Part shown: one piece after another, positions 24,188 to 36,076 of the stretch
How the letters are laid out: each line of letters starts with the position of its first letter
Numbering within the stretch: the first letter of the stretch is position 1
NCBI GenBank assembly: GCA_001692895.1
Contig: KV748177.1
Span: forward strand, 3,162,001-3,226,000
Origin: Cenococcum geophilum 1.58
Taxonomy: Eukaryota > Ascomycota > Dothideomycetes > Gloniales > Gloniaceae
Length of the DNA: 64,000 nucleotides
Reading direction: 5' to 3'
Program-made: the position numbers and the translations under genes
The notes under the pieces: model-generated
The model's input: the letters and a program-made list of their open reading frames with translations, nothing else
Told to the model about the DNA's origin: nothing
The model's database searches: none

Positions 24188-27100
24188 GTACCCCCCCTTT
24201 AAACTTAAGCTTCTGTAAGATGGGGCTGTAGTAGTTCTAGGTAGAGTTTATAAAAGTCTTCTGCGGCTTATATAAGTCCTATAGAGTTAACGGGTTCCTA
24301 TAAGGGTTTAGTATAGCCTTTCCACTTTATAAGGTATATATATTAGCGTTTCCATTTATTATACTTAATATTATTAATTCTTTTAATAAAGTACTTATCT
24401 TTACCGTCCACCTTAACTAGTGGGGGAGGGTCCTATATCTGTTTAGGCAGGACGTTTAATATAGGGGTAGTAGGGCGGAGGACTAACGTATAGAATATAG
24501 GGTGGATTTTAACCGTATCAGGGAGCTTTAGTCGGTAGGCATAAGGAGAGATAACCTTTTTAACCTTATAAGGGCTAGCATTCTTCTAATTAAGTTTCTT
24601 AGTAGGTTATTTCGTATTTAGATTTCTTATATCTAGCCAGACGAAATCACTAATTTAGTAGGCTGATGCTAGGGTTTGTTTTTTATTTACTGCGGATTTA
24701 TAGATAGATTAAGCCCATATTATCTCATTGGTAAGGAACTGTTATAGTTCCTCTATCTTTTTTACGAATTTATTTGCTTTTGCGACTTATAAGGCGCAAT
24801 AAGCGGGGTAAGGAACATTATTAAAGGGTTTAAAACCTATTTATAGGTACTATCTATAATTGGCTAGAAATAGGGAGACTTTTATAGTTTCCAAGACGGA
24901 ATTATTTATAGTAAACTCGGTAAATGCGAGCTAGTTAATCTAGTTATCTTATAAATATAACGTGTATATCTAAATATACTATTCTATTATAGCATTTATG
25001 TATTCCGTTTAACTATCCGTTTCTAGGTAATATATAGTAAATAATAGTGCTTTATTGCGGAGTTAAGTAGTTAGTTCTTTTTAGAATACTAAGATAAACT
25101 AACTACCTTTATCGGAGATAATTATTTTAGGGAGTCTATAGAGTTTCTATATGTAATCTAGGAATAGTTAGGCTATAGCAGGCGTTAATATATTAGAACA
25201 GGTAATTAAGTGTCTTATCTTAGATAGTTGGTCTACAACTACTATAATATTTATATAGCCTCTACTTTTAGGGAGGTTAATAACAAAGTTAATTAAAATA
25301 TCTTTCTATCTTCGGTCCGGAATAGGTAGCGGCTTTAAAAGACCGTTATACGTCTTATGCAAGGCTTTAGCTCGTCGGTAGGTGTGGCAGCTAGAGACAT
25401 ACCTTTATATTATATTATATATATTTAGCTAGTAATACTCCCGTTAGAGTAGTTTTAGGGTCTTTCCTTAGCCTAGGTAGCTGGTAATAGGTAAATTATA
25501 TATATGTTTGAGGAGCTTAAGCTTAAGCTTATTATAATTAGGGATAACTAGATGGTTTTAGTAATATAGGCGGTTTCCACAAGCTTCGTATTTACTTAAA
25601 GAAATCTTTTTAGAGCGTCTAACGCTATCTTAAATTAGCTTAAGCGTTTCTTAGATAAACTCGTTATTTGGGTATTTATTAACTATAATCTATTTAATTA
25701 GTTAATCGGTTATTTTAAGGATGTATACCGTAAGGTCTTTAGTAAAAGGGTTAAATAGTTTAGGGCGAAGTAGGGTCTAATTTTAGTAAGAGCGCGCTTT
25801 TTCTAGGGCTGGCGCGTCTTATAAGTGTTGGGTTAGGGTATTAGGCTTCTAACCTTAAACGCCTAGGCGGTACGTAATTAAGAATTGGAAGCGTAATAGA
25901 TATTCTAACTAGCGGGCCTAACAATAACTCAGCTGTTTTGTAATTGTGAAGTACTATAGGTTCTTATAGTCGCTAAGGACCTTAATTAGAAATCCGGCGC
26001 CTTTTAGTTTGGGTTACTATTACTTAAAGCATCTAATAATAGCTAGCAATTCTTTATCGTAGATCTCGTAATTGTATTTAGTAGGGCTTAGTTATTTTAA
26101 GAAGTATGCTATAGGGTGTAATATTCCTTCTTTGTTATATTAAGACAGAATACCTCCAGTAATATAATTAGATAAGTTAGCTTTTACAACACTCGTTTAT
26201 TTTAGGTTAAAGTATTAGAGCATAGGTGTAGTAGTAAATATAATTTTTAGATAAGTAAAGGCCTTTTTATATTCCTTATTAAAGATAAAAGCTTTATTCT
26301 TTTAGGTTAAAGTAATAAGGGGTAAAACTAGGGCAGAGAAGTTATTAATAAACCGTTAGTAGAAATTGGCGAATCCTATAAAGGCTCTTATATCCTTAAC
26401 ATTCTTAGGTTCTTACTAGTTTATAATTACTTTAACTTTCTTTAAATCTATTTATATACCATTTATAGAAATAAGGAGTTTAAGGTATAGGACTTCCGTT
26501 TTATGGAACTCGTATTTATCTATATCCAATTATAAACTAGCTCTATATAGGGCTTATAGGATAAAGTTAACGTATTTCTAATATTTGGTTAGGTTATTAC
26601 TATATATTAGGATGTTGTTAATATAAGTAGTATAGAAGATGTCTAGGTAGGGACGTAGGGTATTATTTATATAATATTAAAACGAGCTTAGAGCATTTGC
26701 GAGGCTAAATGGCGTTATTAAGTATTTAAATAGTTTATACCGAGTATAAAATACAGTAAGCTATTCGTCTCCTTTCGCTATATAGAGGCGGTTAAATGTA
26801 GAGATAATATTAAGCTTTGTATAGTAGCGAGCCTTACTTAGTTAGTTTAGTATCTCCTATATTAATGGGATCGGATATTAGTTCTTAATGGTGATAGCGT
26901 TAAGAGCTTGGTAGTCTATATAGAAGCGTAAACCGCCGCCGGGTTTCTTAACAAAGATTATAGGTGCGGCTATAGGCGATAAGCTTGCTCTAATAAATCC
27001 TTTGCTTAGGTTCTTATCTAAATACTTTTATAGTACTTAGAGTTTATTTTACAATATCCCGTATAGGGGTCTAAATCTAGGCTGCTTTCCTTCTTTAAGT

Positions 27101-27525
27101 ATAATCTTATGGTTGTATAATCGGTATTCTAGTAGCTTGTTAGCTTTCTTCTATAAGAATGCCTTTAGGCGGTTATAGCACTCTACTAGTACCTTTATAG
27201 CAGGGTTAGCGTACTTCTTCGGTGCTAAGGCCTTCTTAATATCAGCTATAGTGATAGTAAAGATTGTATATTTAGGTTTCTTAGCAAGTTGCGCTAATAA
27301 AGTAGCTTCAATTATATGGATATTTAGGGTACTAAGCTTGTTCGGCTCGTCTATAGTTTCTTATTTGGGTTTAGGTTTAGTATTAGGTACGGAGTTAGTA
27401 TTAGATTTAGGTTTAGGTTCTTTAAGTATTCTTTTTATTATAGGATACTAGTCCTTTTAGTAGTTTTATATACTAAGCTTAAGTTTCTATTTAGTTTAGG
27501 GCGGTATAGTGTTTAGTAATAACTT

Positions 27526-27715
27526 ATGGAGCTTAGTAGAATTTTTGGATCCTTGGTGGGTGTTGGTGGAATTCTTATATTAGTGGAATTTGGTGGAATT
27601 CTTATGCTAGTAGAATCTGGTGGGTTCCTTGGGCGTAAAGTAGATATTAGTAGAAATCTTATATTGGTGGAATCTGGTGGATTTCTTAGGTATAGGGTGG
27701 ACAGTTATAGAAATT
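27526..27715 (-). repeat. Minisatellite in Gypsy F pol linker
   Basis: There are about six to seven units of about 25-30 bp built on GGTGGAATTC/TTATGCTAG. It lies between the protease and RT regions. The same array occurs at 43501-43660 in Gypsy E, so it belongs to the family and is not a local expansion. Confidence 0.7.
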
Positions 27716-29433
27716 TTAGATTTTAGTTTTAGGTCTAAATAGCGAGTTATAAAGCACTTTTGCTTGTAACGGGAGGCGGTAAATAGAAGCTTAAGGTTAT
27801 CCTAATTAATAGTTACCTTATATAGCTTTATCTAGGGTTATTTAAGGATTACTAAGTAACCTAAGATGGTAACGAAAAGCTTAATTAGTTCTTTGTGGTT
27901 TAGGTATTAGAGTCTTAGGGTTACTACGTAGGTAATACGGCCTAAGACGGTGCGTTTACCATTAAATCTAAATATATTAATATGCTGGTTAAAGGGGGTT
28001 AGGGTAAAACTATTATCTTATATAAAGATCTTGTTAATAAATCCTATACCGCTAGCTTCTGTATTAATTAGGATTTAAGCGTTAGCCTATTAACTATTCT
28101 GCCAAAGATAATAGTTAATAGTTATGCTATAGTCCTAAGAGTTAGAGTTCGTAACGTTAAATGCATTTAACGAGATCTTATAGCAGAGCCGTTCTAGAGA
28201 GCGACTTAGCTTTAAGACCTTCCTTTTAGAGGCGATCGGGATGGGGTTCTTATAGGATATTAATTAGAGCTTTATTCTTGTAAACGGTGCTTATTAATTA
28301 TTAAGCTGGAGCTAGATAAAGATCGGGGATAGTAGCTAGAGGATTGGGGCGGTAGGCTGCTAGCGTTAGCTATTTGTAGATCTTTTTAAAAAGGGGTGGA
28401 GTAGTGATTAGAGAGGTAGGAGTTACTTCTATATTTAAAGCAGAGACCTAGCTTAATGCGTTATTCTTATTTAGAGGACCCTAGTGGGGCATATCCTAGG
28501 GTCTTAGTGTTAATATCCATAGCGTTAGGGTGCTTAAGCTAAAATGACTTAGTGGATGTTCGTAAGGTTGCTGTATTATATTAGGGGGTGGGCTTTGGTG
28601 TCAGGCGTAGTATATTATTATACCGTTTATTAATGACGTTTATATAGGTATTAAGGGCTCCTAGTAGGTCTACGCCTATTAGGGAGGTTTTTAGTTTAGG
28701 GCTTAGGGATTTAATAAGGCTGTTAATTAGTACGGAGTCGTTCCAGCCTATTTCCTTTACGTAATAGTTAAATTCGGAGAAGTATACTGGGAAACTTTTT
28801 GTTTTTTAAGTTATGTAGTTTATCTTTTTTTAAGCAGTAGCTTAGCGGTTTGGGTTACTATATATAGCTTTAAGAAGTACAACTAGGCTTTGCACTAAGT
28901 TTGGCTAAAGAGGTTTAATAAGGTTAGCTATATCTCCTCCTAGTTAACTTAGGGCGTAATAGAGTCGGTTAACTTTAGTTAGGTAATAGTCAGCGTTACT
29001 AGTTAGCTTATTTTTAAGCTAGCTTAGAAATAATTAGAGCTCTTATTATTTACTAGTAAATACTAGGGGATCTAATAGTTGTTCGGATTATTTTAGTGTA
29101 GTAGTTAGCTTAGGGTAAGTGGCTACTATAGGTTCGGGGCTTATGTTCTGCGTATTTATCTCCAGAAATAGCGTTTAGTCTTAAGGTTCTAGCGTGGGCA
29201 TTTTAAGGGCACGGACTTCTTCTTAGAGGTCCTTAATTAATTACTAGTATTATACTTCTTATTTGGCTTATTATTAATTTAAAGTAGCTTAGTTCTGTTT
29301 AAGGGCGTCTATAAAAGACTTTTATATCCCTACTAATTATTTTTAGAGTGCGGTTATAATACCGGCGGCCGTTATAGGGGCTTCGGGTTCGTTCTGCATG
29401 TCAACGGTAGTATAGGTAGTTAACGTAACGTAG

Positions 29434-29813
29434 TATCACGGAGTAAGTATAAGCGACAATAATATATAGCAAGGTAGATATTATTAAGCTATATATATAA
29501 ACTGTATAAGGAGGTTAAGATATTGCGTAAGGAGAGAAGGTAGGAAAATAGGAAGAAAGGGTATATATTATGGACTTAGTTGCTTAGTTAACTTATACAC
29601 GGAGCAGAATAGGATTTAGGTAGTGGTCCTAGCAGGACTTGGCAGGATTTAGTAGAACTTAGTAGAACTTGGTGAAATATAGTAAAATGTAGCAAGTTGC
29701 TATTAGATTGCCATAGGTTACTATTAGATTGCTATCTTGTAGTTAGTCTCTAGTTGCTAAGTTAGTAGAAATAGGTAAACGTATATAAGGTGTTACGGGT
29801 ATGTCCCGTGACA
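29434..29813 (-). repeat. Gypsy F 5' LTR
   Basis: This 380-bp repeat is the partner of 23808-24187. The right end GTCCCGTGACA is better preserved than the left copy. The GGGAG duplication follows at 29814-29818. Confidence 0.9.
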
Positions 29814-30549
29814 GGGAGGGAGGTTTAACTATAGTGGGCGGGTTATTAATCTAGTTCTGCCTTAAGTCGTCTAGTAGCTATTATATATTTTACTATTATT
29901 TAGACTACGTTTACGTTTAGTGTCTACTATCTAGGGTTAAATAGCGCCTTACCCCTAAGGTAGAAGGATAAGCTGCCTCTTCTTATATCTATTTACTGCA
30001 GCATTTACTCCTAATATACTATCTATTTTATACACCTAAAGAGAAAATATTCTACTATTTCTCTTACTTATCTGCAGTTATATTAATCTAATTCTACTAC
30101 TCTAATCTAGTATAGATATCTATTAAGTTATATTATTTCTGTCCATAACTAGGCTAATACGTTTACCTCTTTTTACTTAAAAAAGTTATATAGCCTATAG
30201 GTATATTTACCTAGTAGCGCTATATCTATTTTTCTTAAGTACCTTCCTACTCCTTCTAGTAGTATTTTCCTACCCCACTATCTTGCTCTTAAGGTATTTA
30301 TTATTATAGCCTTAGCCTAGTATTATTGTCCTTATAGTAGGCGTCCTTATATAGTAGCCTGCCGCGCTGCTTCTTTTACCTTCTTACCTAGTTTAAACTC
30401 CCCTTATATTAGGACCCATGCAATAAAAACGCGGTTATTTCTTTACCTTAATATATAGGCTATATTGTAGATCTATATAATACTTATTTAGCTAAACTAG
30501 TACTTAGATTAGCTAAGCGCTAGTAATACCGCCTAATTACTAGTAAATA
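29814..30549 (-). mobile_element. Tad-like LINE ORF2 C-terminus with zinc knuckle (piece 4 of 5)
   Basis: The minus strand gives the C-terminal part of ORF2. It is basic and Arg/Lys/Gln-rich, with a CCHC-type knuckle near 30020-30080 (Cys-x-Cys, His-Phe-Leu, Phe-Arg-Cys; the first Cys now reads Tyr, a G-to-A change). The frame ends near 29850. This layout of a zinc knuckle at the ORF2 C-terminus is typical of the fungal Tad clade. It is bounded by Gypsy F on one side and the solo LTR (TSD AAATA) on the other. Confidence 0.8.
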
Positions 30550-30973
30550 TGTTACGGACGCTTTAAGTACGATGTTACGACTACTTGGAGAAGAGACGGA
30601 AGAAGCTAGTTGGTTGATTTAAGCACGGTCCACGATGGAACCGGTAGAACTATGTGACGAGGAATGGTAACCGAGGTCACATGATGTGCTACGTGTTGAA
30701 CGGGAGGAACGGGAGGAACTTACGTACCTTACGTATAAGACGTACATCACGTACAAGAAGGATTTCATAGGAGTACGGTTGTGTATTTAAGGACCCTCAG
30801 TCCCTACCTAGATAGTTCCTTCCTTGTAGTGATTCTTAGAATACAATTAGAGTTAATCTGTTAGGCAACCACTCCACCAGTTGTTATTACGTTGTTGACT
30901 TTAACTTACATCACATACACACCTAGCCCAATAACAGGACCCACCGTAGTTCTTGCTACAAGGTTCCGTTACA
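30550..30973 (+). repeat. Solo LTR of a Gypsy C-related family, nearly free of RIP
   Basis: This 424-bp LTR has perfect ends, TGTTACGG and CCGTTACA. AAATA duplications lie at 30545-30549 and 30974-30978. It is colinear with the Gypsy C LTRs in its 3' half (TTAGAATACAATTAGAG, then GTTAATCTGTTAGGCAACCAC). Its GC content is visibly higher than anything around it, and it retains CpA and TpG steps lost elsewhere. It inserted into the LINE after, or escaped, the RIP that hit its neighbours. Confidence 0.93.
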
Positions 30974-32273
30974 AAATATAGTAATCTATCTCCCCTATAA
31001 ATCTAGCGGTAAGTATCTTATTACCATTAATATTACTATTAGTTTAGCTATATATAGGTTCTATTCTGCTTTAGTTCTAGCGTAATTAAGTATATAACTA
31101 CTTCCCTAGTTGGCGTATTGCTAAAGGTATTATAAACAATACCTCCTATCCCTACTATACCTCTCCTTCTAAATAAGCTTGTTGCGATCTATATACCTTA
31201 GGTAGAGTTAGCGGCTTTAGTTGCCCTATCTTTATTTAGGTTAATACTTATAGGTAATTAGTCCTCCTATAGTGGTACTATATAGGGTTAAATAACCTCT
31301 ATCTTATCTATTGGTGTATATTAGTGTAAGTATACTATCTTTTATAGTGGGGGTGTAAACCTCTAAAGCACCTTTATATAGAGCCTTAAGAGTAGGTTCG
31401 TTTTATATAGTATATAGAGGTTAACCTATAGTTTAGTAGCCCTTTTTAAGTGCCGCTTGCGTACTAACTATATGCTTACTTCGGCCTCTCTAATAACTAT
31501 AGCTACTATATAGAAAGTTCCTATAATTGCCTACACTCTAATTCTTTGTACCTTATTTAATACGGCTATAGCGGAACCCCTATAGGTGTGCATCTAGATA
31601 TTTAAGGTGTAGTTCACTATTGGCGCTACCGTTGCCCTAAATAGCTATTTTATAGTTAAAGGGGATACCATCTAGAGTCTCTTTAGTGCTATAACTGCGA
31701 TAAGGCCCTTGGTGGCTACTTTTATAATATATTGCTTATACTAAAGCTCCGCTTCTATAACTACCCTCAAAATCTTAGCTATATACCCTAGTATAACTAT
31801 TTTTCCTTTAATTATAAATGGGGTAGTATTAGTCCACTCCGCGTTTCTTATAAAGTGCACTAATATAGCCTTTTTACCTTTAAACGTTGCGCCGCTTTAT
31901 TTCTCCTAGTTTATTACTCTATTAATAATAGCCTAAATACCTTCGCAGTTTACTGCTGTTAATAGTCCTATAACCTATATATTATAGTCGTCTATAAACG
32001 CTATTAAGCCTTTATTTATATTAAGCCAGTGCTAAACTAAGTTGGCGTTAAAAAAGAAGAATAGTATTGGTAAGAGTGGCGATCCTTACGGTAGTTTTAT
32101 TTATAGTAACTATTACTAGTTAAAGGTATAGCCGTTAACTAAGATAGTCGCTATATAATTAGAGCAAAATATATTAATCCACTACACTAGTACTAGCGGT
32201 ATACCTTTTGCTATAAGCCTGTATAGTAGCCTCTCTTTATATACTCTATTATATATACCTTTTATATTAAAGC
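30974..32273 (-). mobile_element. Tad-like LINE RT and C-terminal domain (piece 3 of 5)
   Basis: On the minus strand from 32273 down, the RT palm is readable. There is Phe-Asn-Ile-Lys-Gly at the start, Gly-Ser-Pro-Leu near 32090 and the catalytic Phe-Ile-Asp-Asp near 32000. The thumb and the long domain after RT follow to about 31250 (motifs like Asn-x-Trp-Met-His and Gln-Ala-Ile-Ile-Gly). These are diagnostic of Tad-clade ORF2. TAA/TAG codons interrupt it at Gln/Trp positions. Copia B cuts it at AAAGC (32269-32273). Confidence 0.88.
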
Positions 32274-32544
32274 TGTATAATTACAGCACCTGTTGTACTA
32301 ACCGCGTGCTTACGCATTCGGTACACTAGGTACGCGTTTACGCGTTTAGTGCACCAACCACTCGCTTACGCGTCTGGTGCACTTATAAAGCACTGACTAA
32401 TTAGGGGGGAGGTGCATTAGTATATAGACTACGTAGTCTGCTTTATACAATCGACAGTCACCACCATCCCAAAGAGCATACGATACTATACGTATTTCGT
32501 GCCCCGGGATATGACTTACTTATGCTATTAAATTAGTACAAACA
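32274..32544 (+). repeat. Copia B 5' LTR
   Basis: This 271-bp LTR runs from TGTATAATTAC to GTACAAACA. U3 contains three imperfect tandem copies of a roughly 27-bp CGCTTACGCGT...GGTGCAC unit (32300-32383), which may be promoter elements. Confidence 0.9.
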
Positions 32545-32729
32545 CTGATTAGTAAGCGCGCACAGATCAGCAATCACTTAATACCTCCCCCGAGCGATAC
32601 TCGACAGCAACCACCCGTTTAGACTCCTAGTACGACCTACTGAAAGGTCAAAAGTTAGGGATTACGGACTATCACCAACTCTATATACTTATTTAAGTCT
32701 TAGTACGGTTTACCGGAAGTTATAGATGC

Positions 32730-32950
32730 GAATACAGACCTTTACGGAACCCCCTATCCTTAACCCCCTTAAACCCTAAACCTCTTCAGACCTTACGGAA
32801 ACCCCTTACCCTTCTATAAACCGTTACGGACCCGTTAATCGCCTTTACGGACCACTATAAGACCCCTTAAACTGTTACAGACCCGCTAATTAATTTTACG
32901 GATCATTACAAGACCTCCTCCACCCGCTATAAGCTACTACGACCCGCTAC
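32730..32950 (+). repeat. Leader repeats with TTACGGACC motif in Copia B
   Basis: Between the 5' LTR and gag, the motif TTACGGACC or TTACGGAAC recurs at intervals of about 25-35 bp, with CCCCTTA/CCCGCTAAT spacers. The same 8-9-mer recurs dozens of times further into Copia B and is nearly absent from the other elements. Confidence 0.6.
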
Positions 32951-33561
32951 AGCTTATATAGACATACAACGCTACATAATATGGCAGATATAAGTAAGCA
33001 AATCAGTAAAGGTTAAAAGAAGTAGAGCTAAGGAGTCAACCTCACGTCTACGGACGACGTTAATAACTATATTAATTTTAAAATCCTTAAATACGGACAC
33101 TATAAGCTTCTAAACAACGACCTATAGGAGTAATATAAGGAAGACTTTGCGGACTTTACGGAAGCTATTCTTAAGACTTATAACCCTACTGCTATCCGTA
33201 ACCTACGAACCCTTTTACATCACTAAGGTGTATGGGTTAAAAAAGATAAACGAGTTACTGTTGTACGGTCCTTATACAACATAATATAGGAGGAGGACCA
33301 AACGGAATAGACTAAAGAGAAAATCCTAGACTAAGTTAAAGCCACGAATAATCTCTCTGCTTCTCCCAAACTTAATAGTATTACTAGCCTTATACCTAAC
33401 CTACTTAACCAAATTTGTTTTATAAACCCAAGCAATTTCGGAATTAATCTTGCGGGCTAAAGTATACCTAGTACCTAAGTTACGGACCGTAATACCCCTG
33501 TAAACTAAAATACGGACTAAAACCCTTCTGTTAATAAAGCTATAGATCCATAACCTGCCTA

Positions 33562-33652
33562 AGTTATAGATCCGCAAGCTATATATCCGCAAACTATATA
33601 TCCGTAAGCTATATATTTGTAAGCTATAAATCCGCAAGTTACAGATCCGTAA
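33562..33652 (+). repeat. 15-bp tandem repeat in Copia B gag
   Basis: About six copies of AAGCTATATATCCGC (with AAACTATAT and AAGTTACAG variants) lie in tandem. The period of 15 bp keeps frame, so gag would carry a 5-residue repeat. The opposite-strand open frame here is a by-product. Confidence 0.75.
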
Positions 33653-35812
33653 CGCACCTAAGTAAAGACCTATAGTAAGGAACTAGCTAACCTGGCTAAG
33701 CTCTATACCGACGAATTTAAGTACAGCGGTGAAAATAATAATTTTAACTTTAAACTAACCATCTTTATGGACCTTTGCCAAAAGGCTGATATTCCTAAAT
33801 AAGAGTTCAGCTAAGCCTACTCTACTATACTGCGCGGCCTAGTACTTAACTACTACCACACCAACCTTAAGAGTAACCCCCTTGGTGTTCCCTTTAATAA
33901 GCTATATAAAGCTACCTATAACTACTTTAAAGGACCGGAATATAAGCGTAATATCCTTACCTAATAGAATGCGACTAAGCTACGGACCGTAATTAATAAG
34001 AATACTAAAAAATCGACTATAGAGTGCCTGCAAATTCTTATTAAAGACCTCCGGCACCTATAGTACGGCCTTAATACTAAGCTTTAAATAGACGACTTCC
34101 TATATAACAAACTTATTACGGCCTACTAGGAAGTAGAGCCCTATAAGTACGCCTATTATAAGCCTATAGACACCTTAACTAGCCTTATTAATAATCTACG
34201 CTCCTCTATTATAATGTATAAAGTCTTAAACCCACTAGGCAGCACTTAAGCCTTTACTACGGATATTTAATATCCGTAAACAGACTTAGACGTCTACTTT
34301 ACGGACCGCCGCTACTACTAGTAGCACCTATACCGACTAAGTCCCACCCGTAACCCCTATAGCAACTCCCGTATAAAAATATACCCCCGTAGACGGACCA
34401 GCTAGAAGTACTTCGTGTGCGGTAAGGAAGGATATTAGTTTATAAGGCATACCTAGGAAGAACGTAATAAGTCTAGGAAGAGACTTAATAGCCGTATTAG
34501 CTAGTTTATTTTAGAATATAAAGAAAAGGAAGTAGAAGAGCCCCCTAATAAGTTAATAGAAGCCCTTATAATTAACTTTAACTCAGACGCTTAGGAATAA
34601 GAGACCTTAGAGATATTCTTAACTACTTTTAGACCTTTTATAGACAGCTAAGCCTTTAATATTACGACCGTATTAACCGACCATTCCTTTATATACTTAG
34701 TTGCGCCCAAAAACCATTCTATAAGTACCCCCGTTACGGACGTTATAGATTATAAGCAGGACCTATTTGCATATATTACTACAGAACGCTATACCCCTAA
34801 GGAATTCTACGGTGTTATAATCGATATAGGTGCCTCTAAGAAGTCTACCGTAGGCTATAGATAATACCTTATATATAGGACCACCACAAATAATAATATG
34901 GACATTGATATTACGTAAACTAGGGCCGTAACCGTCCAATTTAGCATTGGCTCAACTGTATTAATTAAATTAGTAGTAGTTAAGACTCTAATTAGCCTAG
35001 TTAACTTCCACGTAGTAAAAGCGGACACCCCTTTCCTACTCTGCCTTGCGGATATAGATAGGTTATAGGTATACTACAATAACGTTACGGACACCCTAAT
35101 TGGCCCTGTAACTACCCTAGGAAGTAAGCATATTACCCTACTAATTACACGACGATTCGGACACCCATTCCTTATATAAGGAGAGACCTTACGGACGTAT
35201 ATTTAGGAATCTTTTAACTATAACCCGTGCTACCTTACTAGTATAGAAATCCACCGCCTATACCGCCGTTTCGGCCACCTATTAGCTGAAAAGCTGTATA
35301 GAGTCCTTAAACGCTCTAAACACGACGACGTTAATAGGAAGGCAATTAACCACCTAACTAAATACTGCTCCTACTACTAGAAATACGGACGTTCTCTAGG
35401 CTAATTTAAGTTTACCCTTTATAAGGATCTTAACTTTAACTACTTAGTATACGTAGACATTATATACATTAACGGCAGCCTAGTACTATATATAATTAAT
35501 AAGGCAACCCGTTATTAAGCCGCCCATTAGTTATAAAATATATCCGTAAAGTATACCTGGGATATTTTACGGACCTGCTGGATTAATACATACGTTAGAC
35601 CCCCGCAGTATATTACCCACAACGCCGGTAGGAACTTTATTAGTAAGGAATTCCAGCAGTATGCTACGGCCATGGCTATATTAACAAAAGCCGTTCTAGT
35701 TAAGGCGCATTAGTCCGTTGGGCTTGTTAAGCAAGCTTACCTAGCCTTACGGAGAGCTTACCAGATTATTACGGACGAATGTAAGGACATCTAAAAGGAA
35801 CTGGCTCTATAG

Positions 35813-36076
35813 ATGGCCGTAAAAGCCGTTAATAACACTACTGGCCCGGACAGACTAGTACCTACCCTCTTAGTCTACGGAGCCTACCTAAGGATAAGTA
35901 AACTGGATCCTCCTACCCCGTCTATTATAGAACGAGCAGCCGCAATATGGAAGGCAATGGCCGAGATAGTCAAGCTACGGGCTAAACAAACTGTTAATAA
36001 CGCCCTGCACTACCGCAACGGACCTAATACAACCCTAGTATACGACCTCCCGCTTAACTCTGAAGTCCTTATATAG
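35813..36076 (+). other. Open remnant of the Copia B integrase region
   Basis: This is an 87-codon stretch without a stop. It starts Met-Ala-Val-Lys-Ala-Val-Asn and carries Gly-Pro-Asp...Leu-Val-Pro-Thr-Leu-Leu-Val, the pattern that follows the integrase catalytic core in fungal Copia polyproteins. It is a fragment of Copia B and not an independent gene. Confidence 0.7.

Larger units (their letters stand above)
23808..29813 (-). mobile_element. Gypsy F chromovirus, complete but broken (minus)
   Basis: The 380-bp LTRs (23808-24187, 29434-29813) are flanked by GGGAG duplications. It is the same family as Gypsy E and the solo LTR at 11191. Sense order on the minus strand is gag (about 29380-28480), protease (about 28130-27930), a minisatellite linker (27715-27526), RT (about 27060-26600), RNase H (about 26350-25950), integrase (about 25500-24800) and a chromodomain-like end (about 24410-24241). 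Many RIP-type breaks. It is inserted in the LINE 3' region. Confidence 0.92.

Noticed and set aside
27251-27726. Two 66-codon plus-strand open frames
   Set aside because: They lie antisense to Gypsy F pol. The second is simply the minisatellite read in a stop-free frame.
33401-33637. 78-codon minus frame with Arg-Ile-Tyr-Ser-Leu repeats
   Set aside because: It arises from the 15-bp repeat of Copia B gag read on the wrong strand.
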